DNA of 64,000 nucleotides from Chelativorans multitrophicus (GTDB lineage: Bacteria > Pseudomonadota > Alphaproteobacteria > Rhizobiales > Rhizobiaceae): positions 992,001 through 1,056,000 of the forward strand of contig NZ_JAAAPL010000001.1 of the NCBI RefSeq assembly GCF_011317445.1, in the 5' to 3' direction. A program made the position numbers and the translations under genes. Position 1 is the first letter of the stretch. Each line of letters begins with the position of its first letter. Below, piece after piece: positions 36,878-44,799 of the stretch. The notes beneath the pieces were generated by a model that was not told the origin of the DNA, did no database searches, and worked only from the letters and a program-made list of their open reading frames with translations.

Positions 36878-37168
36878 ATGAAAAAACGTTCCGATGGCCA
36901 CACCATCCATCATCATCACGAAACGATCGCCAAGAGGTTGAAGCGTGCCAATGGACATTTGAGGATGGTAGTCGAAATGCTGGAGGATGGGCGGGAATGC
37001 CTAGATATCGCCCAACAACTGTTCGCTGTTGAAAAGGCGATCACCCAGGCCAAGAAGACCCTCATCCAGGATCATCTCGATCATTGCCTCGAAGAGGTGG
37101 TCGGAACGCTTCCTAGAGAGGAACGTAGGCCGATCGACGAGTTCAAGGCGATCACCAAGTATCTTTAA
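36878..37168 (+). CDS. CsoR/RcnR-family metal-sensing repressor
   Basis: The 96-residue all-helical repressor fits the family in length and in the KRLKRANGHLRMVVEMLEDG region that contacts DNA. Candidate ligands are Cys41 (GRECLDIAQQ), His66 and Cys70 (DHLDHCLEE), with spacings of 25 and 4 as in CsoR and RcnR. The Cys-His-Cys set is that of copper-sensing CsoR; Ni/Co-sensing RcnR has Cys-His-His with an N-terminal His. This protein also has an N-terminal HHHH stretch (residues 11-14), which could supply RcnR-like ligands. It lies between an RcnA-like exporter and a DedA gene and presumably controls both. Confidence 0.9.
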   Translation: MKKRSDGHTIHHHHETIAKRLKRANGHLRMVVEMLEDGRECLDIAQQLFAVEKAITQAKKTLIQDHLDHCLEEVVGTLPREERRPIDEFKAITKYL

Positions 37169-37205
37169 AATGTTCGCTGTCTCAATGACAGGTGCGTAGA
37201 TCATC

Positions 37206-37221
37206 ATCCCCTCCTACAGGA
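37206..37221 (+). promoter_or_regulatory. C-tract operator-like motif upstream of the DedA gene
   Basis: ATCCCCTCCTACAGGA is identical in 15 of 16 positions to 37941-37956 before the next gene. It ends at the ribosome site (AGGA) of the DedA start, so a bound repressor would also block translation initiation or early transcription. It is likely a site for the CsoR/RcnR-family protein, although a shared leader function is an alternative. Confidence 0.5.
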
Positions 37222-37228
37222 AGTGATA

Positions 37229-37927
37229 ATGGATCAGCTTATCGAGTATGCGGTGCTCTTTATCGAACACAATTCGGTCTATGCGACGGTGGCAGCGTTT
37301 CTGATCGCATTTGGAGAGTCGCTCTTCATAATCGGATTCGCCATACCAGCCACCGCTCTGATGATAATCCTCGGAGGGCTAATTGGCAGCGGGACCATTG
37401 AAGCCGGGCCGATCGTCGGTTCCGCAATTTTAGGTGCGATCCTAGGAGACGCCGTTTCGTACTGGCTGGGACGTAAGCTGGGTTGGCAATTCGCCTACAG
37501 GTGGCCGTTGAAGAAATATCGAAACGGCACTGCGCGCACACGACTCTTCTTCAGGAAATACGGGCTGGCGTCCATCTTCCTTGGCCGCTTCCTTGGACCG
37601 ATACGTTCCACCGTTCCGCTCCTGGCCGGCATGATGGTGATGAGTCATTTCCGCTTCCAAATTGCGAATGTTTTGTCTGCGATCGCGTGGAGCATCTGCA
37701 TGCTGATCCCCGGCTGGATAGCCGGACAGAGCGCTGCTGAATTTGAAGACGGCACATATCTGGAGCGTGGAATGATCATCGCTGCGGTCAGCCTTGCGAT
37801 CGTGTTCGTGTCCGGAGTTGTCGCGAAGCGAATATTTCGGCCCTCCCATGATGAGGTGAGATCCAGGCGCGCAAGAGTACACGGCTGCTGCGGAGGCGCG
37901 CATGCCTCGTGCTCGCATCATCATTAA
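37229..37927 (+). CDS. DedA-family membrane protein with Cys/His-rich tail
   Basis: This has 232 residues from ATG 37229, which sits seven bases after AGGA; a GTG six bases earlier is less likely. DedA motifs are clear: FGESLFIIGFAIPATALMII, ILGDAVSYWLGRKLG and FLGRFLGPIRSTVPLLAGMM (the G-R-F-x-x-x-x-R motif). DedA proteins are lipid transporters or proton-dependent flippases that affect envelope stress and metal or drug resistance. The last 20 residues (VHGCCGGAHASCSHHH) form a compact Cys/His cluster not typical of the family and fit metal binding. The gene shares its upstream motif with the next gene and belongs to the metal module. Confidence 0.88.
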   Translation: MDQLIEYAVLFIEHNSVYATVAAFLIAFGESLFIIGFAIPATALMIILGGLIGSGTIEAGPIVGSAILGAILGDAVSYWLGRKLGWQFAYRWPLKKYRNGTARTRLFFRKYGLASIFLGRFLGPIRSTVPLLAGMMVMSHFRFQIANVLSAIAWSICMLIPGWIAGQSAAEFEDGTYLERGMIIAAVSLAIVFVSGVVAKRIFRPSHDEVRSRRARVHGCCGGAHASCSHHH

Positions 37928-37940
37928 TGTGTCGTGAGCT

Positions 37941-37956
37941 ATCCCCTCCAACAGGA
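37941..37956 (+). promoter_or_regulatory. C-tract operator-like motif upstream of the two-repeat protein
   Basis: ATCCCCTCCAACAGGA differs from the copy at 37206-37221 by one base. It lies 57 bases before the ATG at 38013. A shorter match, ATCCCCTCC, follows the stop of that gene at 38662-38670, and a looser one (ATCTCCTCCAGCCTGGA, 36764-36780) precedes the regulator gene. Confidence 0.5.
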
Positions 37957-38012
37957 TTGGTTCAAGCGCATCAACTGTCCAACGCGATACACAGCTTGAA
38001 AGGAGAACTGGA

Positions 38013-38660
38013 ATGCAAGACAAGCCATTCATTGACATGGGACATGGTCAGTTGGTCAATGTCATCGACAAGGGTTCCGGCCAATGGGAAATCGTTTTCA
38101 GCGAGGAGGGGAACTCAAGCTACTCTGCGCCTCCCGTCGCTGAAATCGGGGTAGACGCAATCGACATCGCCGGCAAGGTCACCCCACTTCAGGTATCGGA
38201 GGGACCGAATCCTTCAACTGTGATTGCTAGTGGCGATACAGCCAACGCCTATCGTGTACGCGTGCGAGTGTGGCACGATACGCATTTCCATACGCGCGAA
38301 GCATTTCTGCGCGGCTCGCGGCCAATCGAAGCGACGAAGGGTCCAAACGGCGGCACGGTAGCCGTGTTCAACGATGGGCTGCAGGTTGAAGTGCGTTCGC
38401 TGGAGCCGAGTAAATGGGAACTGATCTTCCTGAACGAGAACAAGCCGACCTCACCGCTGCCCGCAGATCAGGTGGTGGTTCAGGCGATCGGACCCATTAC
38501 GGAAAACTCACAGGTTAGAAATCTGGCGATAACGCCGTCTTCCGAAGGAAACTCGTTGATCGCGGAAGGAAAAATCCGGGATGCGACGTACGCGCGCGTT
38601 TCCATCGGTGCTTCCGAGCAACCAATGGTGCGCAGCATTCCACTCATTCCAGCCGCCTGA
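38013..38660 (+). CDS. Unknown protein with two internal beta-rich repeats, metal-module member
   Basis: The 215-residue soluble protein has no signal peptide or membrane segment, and I recognise no named family. It contains two related halves. The first is GHGQLVNVIDKGSGQWEIVF ... AYRVRVRVW. The second is PNGGTVAVFNDGLQVEVRSL, WELIFLNENK ... TYARVSIGA. The first half also resembles the insert of the RcnA-like exporter, sharing the GHG start, a central Trp strand and an end rich in His (HDTHFHT here, DHGDHEHD there). A cytoplasmic metal-binding or exporter-partner role is a reasonable guess from context. It shares an upstream motif with the DedA gene. Confidence 0.7.
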   Translation: MQDKPFIDMGHGQLVNVIDKGSGQWEIVFSEEGNSSYSAPPVAEIGVDAIDIAGKVTPLQVSEGPNPSTVIASGDTANAYRVRVRVWHDTHFHTREAFLRGSRPIEATKGPNGGTVAVFNDGLQVEVRSLEPSKWELIFLNENKPTSPLPADQVVVQAIGPITENSQVRNLAITPSSEGNSLIAEGKIRDATYARVSIGASEQPMVRSIPLIPAA

Positions 38661-38949
38661 AATCCCCTCCCACTATGCTGGCCGTTCGCTCTCCGGTTAC
38701 TTCCGGGGAGCGAACTGTTCGTGCATCATTTCAATATCGTCATGACACGTGGGTGCGCCCAAAAAAACGCGCAACTTGGAAAGGCTGGCAAGTTTTGCGC
38801 TTGACACAGTGATGGGGCACCCGCTGGTGACGTGTCGTCATTGGGTCCCGGTTTAAAGTTATGGTTCGATGGGCTGTCCGTGGTCTTCGAGAAAGTCGAG
38901 GAACTCGTCACTTGGCTTCCGCCAATCAGGTCTTCGATAGTTAAACGTC

Positions 38950-39195
38950 CCCCCCGAATCGCGCTCGAACCGGGTGGAAGCTTGACCGGCGCTGGACCCA
39001 TCGCCGCCGGCGACACCGTCCGCTGGATCATCGGCGACACCGAGAGCGGCAGCGGCGCCACACGGCGCGTCCATGTGCTGGTCAAGCCGACCCGCACCGA
39101 CATCACCATCAACCTCGTCATCACCACGGATCGCCGCACTTACCTTATCGACTGCGCTTCGGCGAAAGCCCCCTACATGCCGGCAGTCGCCTGGG
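38950..39195 (+). pseudogene. trbG: trbG fragment (conjugative transfer, VirB9-like)
   Basis: The reading IALEPGGSLTGAGPIAAGDT, VRWIIGDTESGSG, RRVHVLVKPTRTDITINLVI and TTDRRTYLIDCAS, then YMPAVAW, matches the C-terminal half of TrbG/VirB9, the outer-membrane ring protein of P-type conjugation systems. Family members continue SWTYP; here the sequence switches after AVAW to the reversed end of an integrase gene. The start of the gene is also missing. It is a deletion product joining two ends of a former conjugative element. Confidence 0.8.
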
Positions 39196-39997
39196 CTGTC
39201 GACCGCTTCATCCTCTCCTTCGGTATCGTCCAGACAGCATTCTCAAAATCCACCTCGTCCCAGACCGCATCCTGGAGTTCGCTCTTTCGCACCATTGTCA
39301 GCAGGAACAATTTCATACACAGCCGAATGGTCGGCAGCGTCGGTACATGCTCAAGCTGCCTCAGCATGATCCGGATTTCGGTCGGGGAGAGCGCCCGATC
39401 CCTCGGCGCGAACATCGCGATCGCGGCGGGTCCAACCTCATCCGCTGGGTTGGGCACCTTCTCTCCATGCAGAATCCGAAGCCGTAGATCTGCTTCAGGA
39501 TGTCCCGAACATGGATCGCTGTGGCCGGGGCGCCGCGCTCGACGATCTTGGCACAGTGCGCTCGCAGATCGTCCGGCGTGATTTCCGTAAAGGCGATTGC
39601 GCCAGACAGGGAGCAGCTCACGCTCGAAGATGGCGCGCGCGCATGCTCTGGTGCTGTCTGCCATCGGGGCATTCACCAGCCATTTCTCGCCGAACTCGCC
39701 GAAGCTCTTGGCCTCCTTCAGGCGGCGCTTCTCGCGCTGCTTCTCGATCGCCGGTGAACGTCCCTCTCTGATCGCCCGCCTTGCATCCAGGCACAGCTCC
39801 CGCGCCCGCGCGAGAGAGATGCCATCACGCCCATACTTGCCGAGATAGACCGTTTCCCGTCGGCCATGCAGCCGGTATTCCAGCCGGAAAGATGTGGCTC
39901 CTGATGGCATGACGCAGACATACATGCCGTCGCGATCCGCGACCTTGTATATTTTGTCTTTTGGTTTTAGCGCCTGGAGCGCGGCATCCGTCAGCAT
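39196..39997 (-). pseudogene. Integrase adjacent to guaA (IntG-like), frameshifted and truncated
   Basis: From the start at 39997 (MLTDAALQALKPKDKIYKVA) this is a tyrosine integrase with the DUF4102 arm-binding domain (ATSFRLEYRLHGRRETVYLG), then SFGEFGEKWL. Around 39600 the frame shifts. The expected TEITPDDLRAHCAKIVERGA, then ATAIHVRDILKQIYGF, appears in another frame, and the first frame resumes near 39480 with HGEKVPNPADEVG. The catalytic first Arg region is present (LFLLTMVRKSEL), but the gene breaks off at KERMKR, fused to the trbG fragment, so the HxxR and Tyr motifs are lost. The start faces guaA 300 bases away, the normal layout for integrases that use guaA. Confidence 0.8.
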
Positions 39998-40019
39998 TGC
40001 CGTATCACCTCCGAAAAAC

Positions 40020-40223
40020 TACCGTAACGCGGGTTTTTGGGAGGCTCGCGCCTAAAACATGCGCATTCTTACAATGGCTTAAGCCATAGAAAGTACCGTC
40101 ACGAGCCTCATTTCCCGTGACGGTACTTTCGAATTCAGCAGGGATCAATATAGGCAAGGGCCGTCAGCCGTGACGGTACATGCGATCTATGCCCACCGAT
40201 AGGCATTGATAGGCACCGTCACA
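40020..40223. repeat. Cluster of TACCGTCACG repeats (integrase arm-type sites)
   Basis: TACCGTAACG (40020-40029), TACCGTCACG (40094-40103), its reverse complement CGTGACGGTA at 40116-40125 and 40169-40178, and CACCGTCACA (40214-40223) lie between the integrase start and guaA. The second and third are part of a perfect 15-base inverted repeat (40089-40103 with 40116-40130). Such a set beside an att core is what arm-type binding sites of a tyrosine integrase look like. There is no gene in 39998-40292. Confidence 0.65.
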
Positions 40224-40292
40224 AACATTCTATATTTCAGTGTGTTAGGTCGAACTCTGGCGCAAAATCGGCGGCGTTCGGATGGGCGAGAA

Positions 40293-40306
40293 TCATTCCC
40301 ACTCGA
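40293..40306 (+). repeat. Right copy of attachment repeat within guaA 3' end
   Basis: TCATTCCCACTCGA is the reverse complement of the last codons and stop of guaA and is repeated exactly at 22577-22590. Integration here leaves guaA intact because the element restores its end. The guaA 3' end is an established target of Mesorhizobium tripartite symbiosis elements (attG/IntG). Confidence 0.75.
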
Positions 40307-41852
40307 TAGTCCCAGGTGGCTTGGACGTCACATCGTAGACCACGCGATTGATCCCGCGCACTTCGTTGATGATGCGGGTGGCGGCGCGGCCAAGGAACTC
40401 CATGTCGAAGTGATAGAAATCAGCCGTCATGCCATCGACTGACGTCACCGCGCGAAGCGCGCAGACATATTCATAGGTGCGGCCGTCTCCCATCACCCCG
40501 ACGGTCTGTACCGGCAAAAGCACGGCGAAGGCTTGCCAGATCGCGTCGTAAAGGCCCGACTTGCGGATCTCGTCGAGGTAAATGGCGTCGGCCGCGCGCA
40601 GGATTTCGAGCTTCTCGCGCGTGATCCCGCCGGGACAGCGGATGGCAAGGCCGGGGCCCGGGAAGGGATGACGGCCGATGAAATGGTCGGGCAGGCCGAG
40701 CTTCCTGCCGAGCACCCGCACCTCGTCCTTGAAGAGCTCGCGCAGCGGCTCGACCAGCTTCATGTTCATGCGCTCGGGCAGGCCGCCCACATTGTGGTGC
40801 GATTTGATGGTGACCGAGGGGCCGCCCGTGAAGGAGACACTCTCGATCACGTCCGGATAGAGCGTGCCCTGCACCAAAAAATCAGCGCCACCCAGCTTTT
40901 TTGCCTCGTCCTCGAACACCTCAATGAAGAGACGGCCGATCGTTTTGCGCTTCTTCTCGGGATCGGTTTCACCCTCGAGCGCGCTTAGGAAACGGTCGGA
41001 AGCATCGACCAGCACGAGCGGCACATTATAGTGCTCGCGGAACATGGAGACCACTTCCGCCGCCTCGTTCTTGCGCATCAGGCCATGGTCGACAAGGATG
41101 CAGGTGAGCTGCTCTCCCACCGCCTCATGGGTGAGAAGCGCGGCGACGGAGGAATCGACGCCGCCGGAGAGCGCACAGATCACCTTGCCGGAACCAACCT
41201 GGGCGCGGATCGCATCCACCGCCTGTTCGCGATAAGCGGCCATGGTCCAATCGCCCTTAAGGCCCGCGATCCTGTGAACGAAGTTGGCAAGCAGCTTTGC
41301 GCCATCGGGTGTGTGGACCACTTCCGGATGGAACTGCACACCGTAATATTTGCGCTTATCGTCGGCGATGGCCGCAAAAGGCGCGCCCGCTGAAGTTCCG
41401 ACAACCTTAAAGCCGGGCGGAAGCGCCGTCACGCGGTCGCCATGGCTCATCCAGACCTGATGGCGCGTGCCGGGCGCCCAGATGCCGGCGAACAGCCCGC
41501 AATCCTCCTCGATCTCGAGGAAGGCGCGGCCGAACTCGCGATGATCACTGGATTCGACCTTGCCGCCGAGCTGGGCGCACATGGTCTGCTCGCCATAGCA
41601 GATACCGAGAACCGGCACGCCTGACTGGAAAATCACATCGGGCGCACGAGGACTGTCGATCTCGACGGTCGAGGCCGGGCTGCCGGAAAGGATGACCGCC
41701 TTCGGCTTGAGCCGCAGATAAGCCTCTTCGGCTGACTGAAAGGGAGCAATTTCGGAATAGACGCCGGCCTCGCGGACGCGCCGGGCGATCAGCTGCGTGA
41801 CCTGGCTGCCGAAATCGATGATCAGAACAGTGTCGGGATGGGTAATGGTCAT
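40293..41852 (-). CDS. guaA: GMP synthase (glutamine-hydrolysing)
   Basis: The 519-residue GuaA converts XMP to GMP with glutamine and ATP, the last step of guanylate synthesis. The N-terminal class I amidotransferase has its nucleophile Cys in [13 protein letters not shown] and its His-x-Glu in GVQFHPEV. The ATP-pyrophosphatase P-loop is [10 protein letters not shown], and the C-terminal dimer domain holds [16 protein letters not shown]. Length and order are standard and the C-terminus GTIEWE is complete, so the gene is functional even though an element abuts its stop codon. Confidence 0.97.
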   Translation of the reverse strand: MTITHPDTVLIIDFGSQVTQLIARRVREAGVYSEIAPFQSAEEAYLRLKPKAVILSGSPASTVEIDSPRAPDVIFQSGVPVLGICYGEQTMCAQLGGKVESSDHREFGRAFLEIEEDCGLFAGIWAPGTRHQVWMSHGDRVTALPPGFKVVGTSAGAPFAAIADDKRKYYGVQFHPEVVHTPDGAKLLANFVHRIAGLKGDWTMAAYREQAVDAIRAQVGSGKVICALSGGVDSSVAALLTHEAVGEQLTCILVDHGLMRKNEAAEVVSMFREHYNVPLVLVDASDRFLSALEGETDPEKKRKTIGRLFIEVFEDEAKKLGGADFLVQGTLYPDVIESVSFTGGPSVTIKSHHNVGGLPERMNMKLVEPLRELFKDEVRVLGRKLGLPDHFIGRHPFPGPGLAIRCPGGITREKLEILRAADAIYLDEIRKSGLYDAIWQAFAVLLPVQTVGVMGDGRTYEYVCALRAVTSVDGMTADFYHFDMEFLGRAATRIINEVRGINRVVYDVTSKPPGTIEWE

Positions 41853-41958
41853 GGCGAGGCTTTAAAGAAGGAAGCGATCCCGCGCAACGGGTTCGATAGG
41901 GGTTTTTTGCCGCAATCCGTTCAGCACCATGCGTTTTCCGCCACCCGATCAGATCCGA

Positions 41959-42624
41959 TCAGGCGGAATCGGGATTTCTCGAGCAGCATAGCAAATCGCC
42001 ATCGCAGATCGCTGTATCCAGCCGGTCCACCGCAGCTGCGAGCTTCTCGTCTATAATGTGCAGATATTGCGTCCAATTACCGACATGACGAAGTTCTTCC
42101 GCGCCATCGGAAATGCCGCGAAGTGCTACTAGCGGCACGCCGAAATGCTGACAGGCGCGCAGGCAGGCATATGTTTCCATGTCGACCATGTCCGCAGCGA
42201 TGGTGTCATACGCACCGCCGCTGACGATACCGCCGCCCGTCGAAAGGGTAGCCGTCTTGATCCCCGGAATGCGGAAAGGCAGCGGCATCTCCTTCGGAAG
42301 GCCTAGGAAGGGCGTTACTCCTTTTTCGAAGCCCAAGGGAGAAGCATCCATGTCCCGGTAGGAGACGGAGCTTGCCTGATAGATCTCGGTTTGCTCGAGC
42401 ATGCGGCTGCCGGCGGAGCCGAGCGAGACAACCAGTTGCGGCGCTTCGCCTTCGGATTTGAGCTGTGAAAGCGCAGCCGTAAGCTCAACCGCAGCCTCCA
42501 CCGGCCCGACACCCGTTATGAGCGGCCGGAAACGCTTTTTGAGATGCGCGCCATATTCCGGCTCCGCCGCCATTGCGAAAAGCACGCGCTGGCCCCCGAG
42601 CCTTGTGAGCGGAACTTCCCTCAC
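41959..42624 (-). CDS. MTA/SAH nucleosidase-like phosphorylase-superfamily protein
   Basis: The 221-residue protein starts at GTG 42622-42624, overlapping the stop of the thioesterase gene upstream (GTGA). It shows the nucleosidase/phosphorylase fold: VLFAMAAEPEYG at the start, the GVGPVEAAVELTAAL helix, VVSLGSAGSR and the ribose-binding DMVDMETYACLRACQHFGVP with the Glu of the MET motif, followed by LRGISDGAEE. This fits 5'-methylthioadenosine/S-adenosylhomocysteine nucleosidase. The N-terminal acid and general length fit MtnN (about 230). Confidence 0.8.
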   Translation of the reverse strand: MREVPLTRLGGQRVLFAMAAEPEYGAHLKKRFRPLITGVGPVEAAVELTAALSQLKSEGEAPQLVVSLGSAGSRMLEQTEIYQASSVSYRDMDASPLGFEKGVTPFLGLPKEMPLPFRIPGIKTATLSTGGGIVSGGAYDTIAADMVDMETYACLRACQHFGVPLVALRGISDGAEELRHVGNWTQYLHIIDEKLAAAVDRLDTAICDGDLLCCSRNPDSA

Positions 42625-43076
42625 CCCGCAATCTCCTGCCGACCAACGATCGTCATCATGGTGCCGGTCATCGTGGCGATCAGCTTTGCCTCTCCGTCCC
42701 CGTCATAGGCGTAGGCCTGACCGTCGGCGACGATAATGGTTCGGCCAGGCTTCGTGACCGAACCCCTAAAAAGAAACCGCTCTCCCCTACCCGGCGCCAG
42801 CAGATTTACCTTGAACTCGATTGTGAGCACGCCCGCATCGGTGGGCATCAGCGAATAGGCAGCATAGCCGCAGGCGGCGTCGAGTGCCATGGAGATAACG
42901 CCGGCATGAAGGAACCCATGCTGCTGGGTGAGGCTTTCGGAATAAGGCATCTCTATCTCGACGATGCCGGGGGTAACCAATGTAAGCTCGGCGCCGATGG
43001 TGGCCATCGCCTTCTGCCGGGCAAAGCTTGCGCGCACCCGGGCTTCAAAATCGCCTTCCACTCGTGGCTGCTGCAT
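42621..43076 (-). CDS. PaaI-family hotdog thioesterase
   Basis: The 151-residue hotdog-fold protein contains QQHGFLHAGVISMALDAACG, the HGG-x-like active-site helix of PaaI/YiiD-type acyl-CoA thioesterases, preceded by MPYSESL and followed by LTIEFKVNLLAPGRGE. It likely hydrolyses an acyl- or phenylacetyl-CoA-type thioester as housekeeping. It is coupled to the nucleosidase gene by a four-base overlap. No promoter is evident in the 264-base gap towards the glycosyltransferase gene. Confidence 0.85.
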   Translation of the reverse strand: MQQPRVEGDFEARVRASFARQKAMATIGAELTLVTPGIVEIEMPYSESLTQQHGFLHAGVISMALDAACGYAAYSLMPTDAGVLTIEFKVNLLAPGRGERFLFRGSVTKPGRTIIVADGQAYAYDGDGEAKLIATMTGTMMTIVGRQEIAG

Positions 43077-43340
43077 CGGTCCCTTCCCTCTTCACCGCCT
43101 TTATGACAAAGCGGATTGTGCGGGGCAATCGGGCAGATCGTCGCCAAATACTGCCGATTCATGGGTGAGATCGTAAAGCCATTGGCTCGTTTCGGCTCGC
43201 GGCAACGCCAAACGCCAATGCCTTGCGGTGCATGTGAACGCGTTTCTGTGGAGCGGGTCGAAAGATCCCGCGATGTTAGCTCCACAGGGCGGCACAATTT
43301 CTAATCTCTGACGCGATGAAGGCAGAGGAACATTGACCGA

Positions 43341-44573
43341 TCAAAGCTTTTTACTTGCCACCTTGACTATGTGATCTGCTATGTCGCGATAAATTTTCCG
43401 TGCGTCGAAGCGGGTGTTGAAGATCGCGATGCGTTCCTCTCGCGCCTTGATCAGACGGCTATCGGAGAGCACTGCTTCGATGGCATTTGCAAGTTCAAGC
43501 GGTGATGCATTCGGAACATTAAGGCCGGCTGCCGTCTCCCTATATAGGTGCTCCGCTTCTTCTCCCAGGATGGCAAGTTGGAAGGTGCCGAATGCCAAAT
43601 ACTCGTAAACCTTGTTGGGTAGCCCCTGAGGAGCCTGTTTCGCGTATGGCAGCAGCCCGATAGAGGATCGCGTTAAAAGCGCGCTGACCTCGGGCTGGCT
43701 TATCCAACCGAGGAGGACAGTGTTGTCCAGTTTTCGAAACGAACGCTCTAGATCAGGCCTTTCAGCGGCATTGCCCGCCAGGGCGAAGACGACGTCTTTT
43801 CTATGCGCAAGTAGACGGGCTGCTTCCAAAACGAGGGACAGATCGTATGTGGCACCCCACGATCCGACGAACGAGACGATGTGCTGATCTGAACTGATCC
43901 CCATTTGACCGAGAATCTTGTCGATTTCATCACTCTCGAGCTGTCGTGGTTTGAGATAGCCAAGCGGGAAGATGCGATCGTGTTCGACGGAAGTGCGACC
44001 GCCCTTCTCCCTCCCCCATTCAAGATATTGCTCGGAGATCCCCACCAAAGAGGTCGCGTGGCGGCAGGCGAACCGTGCCTGCATTTCAAGAGGCAATGTA
44101 GCGAGTTTCGCAAACGGGCTTAACGCGGATGGAACGAAATCAGCAAAGAAATCCGGCCACAAATCTCTGATGGTAATTACGGTCGGAATTCCTCTCCGCC
44201 GGGCGAATTGAACTGCGGCAGCGGCTGCGTCGGTGGTCGGCAGGTCCGCGACGAGAATATCCGGCAGTTCCTGCGCCGCATTTGCTACAGTCAGAAATGC
44301 CTGCGCAAAGCTCCGATTGTGGAAAACGCGCTTCACACTGATGTTCCGGCTGTAGCCGGGGGCCGGAAGGACCCGGATGCTCAGGTTCTCGCTTGGCCGG
44401 AGTATCTCGGCTTTCCGCTGCCGTCGCGAATAGTGGTTGAAGGTGGAGGTGTACCAAGTAGTTTCATGTCCGAGAGAAGAAAGTGTCGTGGCTAGCAGAC
44501 CAGCACGTAAGAGCCGCGGATTGCCGGGATCCGTAGGAACCGGCTCGAGATCACGGACGTACCAGATTTTCAT
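43341..44573 (-). CDS. Glycosyltransferase, GT4 family
   Basis: The 410-residue GT-B enzyme has an N-terminal acceptor domain (NPRLLRAGLLATTLSSLGHE) and a GT4 donor domain with FVGSWGATYDLSLVLEAARL, FALAGNAAERPDLERSF, VLLGWISQPEV and the E-x7-E-like SIGLLPYAKQ...GLPNKVYEYLAFG. Members use UDP- or GDP-sugars to build surface polysaccharides. It is divergent from the ABC-2 permease gene (226-base gap) and begins the polysaccharide locus that extends to 56526. Confidence 0.87.
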   Translation of the reverse strand: MKIWYVRDLEPVPTDPGNPRLLRAGLLATTLSSLGHETTWYTSTFNHYSRRQRKAEILRPSENLSIRVLPAPGYSRNISVKRVFHNRSFAQAFLTVANAAQELPDILVADLPTTDAAAAAVQFARRRGIPTVITIRDLWPDFFADFVPSALSPFAKLATLPLEMQARFACRHATSLVGISEQYLEWGREKGGRTSVEHDRIFPLGYLKPRQLESDEIDKILGQMGISSDQHIVSFVGSWGATYDLSLVLEAARLLAHRKDVVFALAGNAAERPDLERSFRKLDNTVLLGWISQPEVSALLTRSSIGLLPYAKQAPQGLPNKVYEYLAFGTFQLAILGEEAEHLYRETAAGLNVPNASPLELANAIEAVLSDSRLIKAREERIAIFNTRFDARKIYRDIADHIVKVASKKL

Positions 44574-44799
44574 TTTACTCAGCTTTCACCGGATTTGTCA
44601 GATCCAACACGGGCCTGATATCTCTTGCTTGCCCGCTCCGCAAATCGCTTTTGACGGTGCAAATCAGCTTTATAGATCTTGGTTCTCGTTGGGGCACCAG
44701 CGATGCATTCCGGAGAGCCAATGCGGGCAAGCACCGTTGCGGTTGCCGCCGCTAGGCTGTAAGCGACCCAACCAACTTCAAGTCTCAAGTGGATGGATC

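Noticed and set aside
38832-39581. A single 249-residue plus-strand protein
   Set aside because: Only its middle matches TrbG; the second half is antisense to the integrase remnant.
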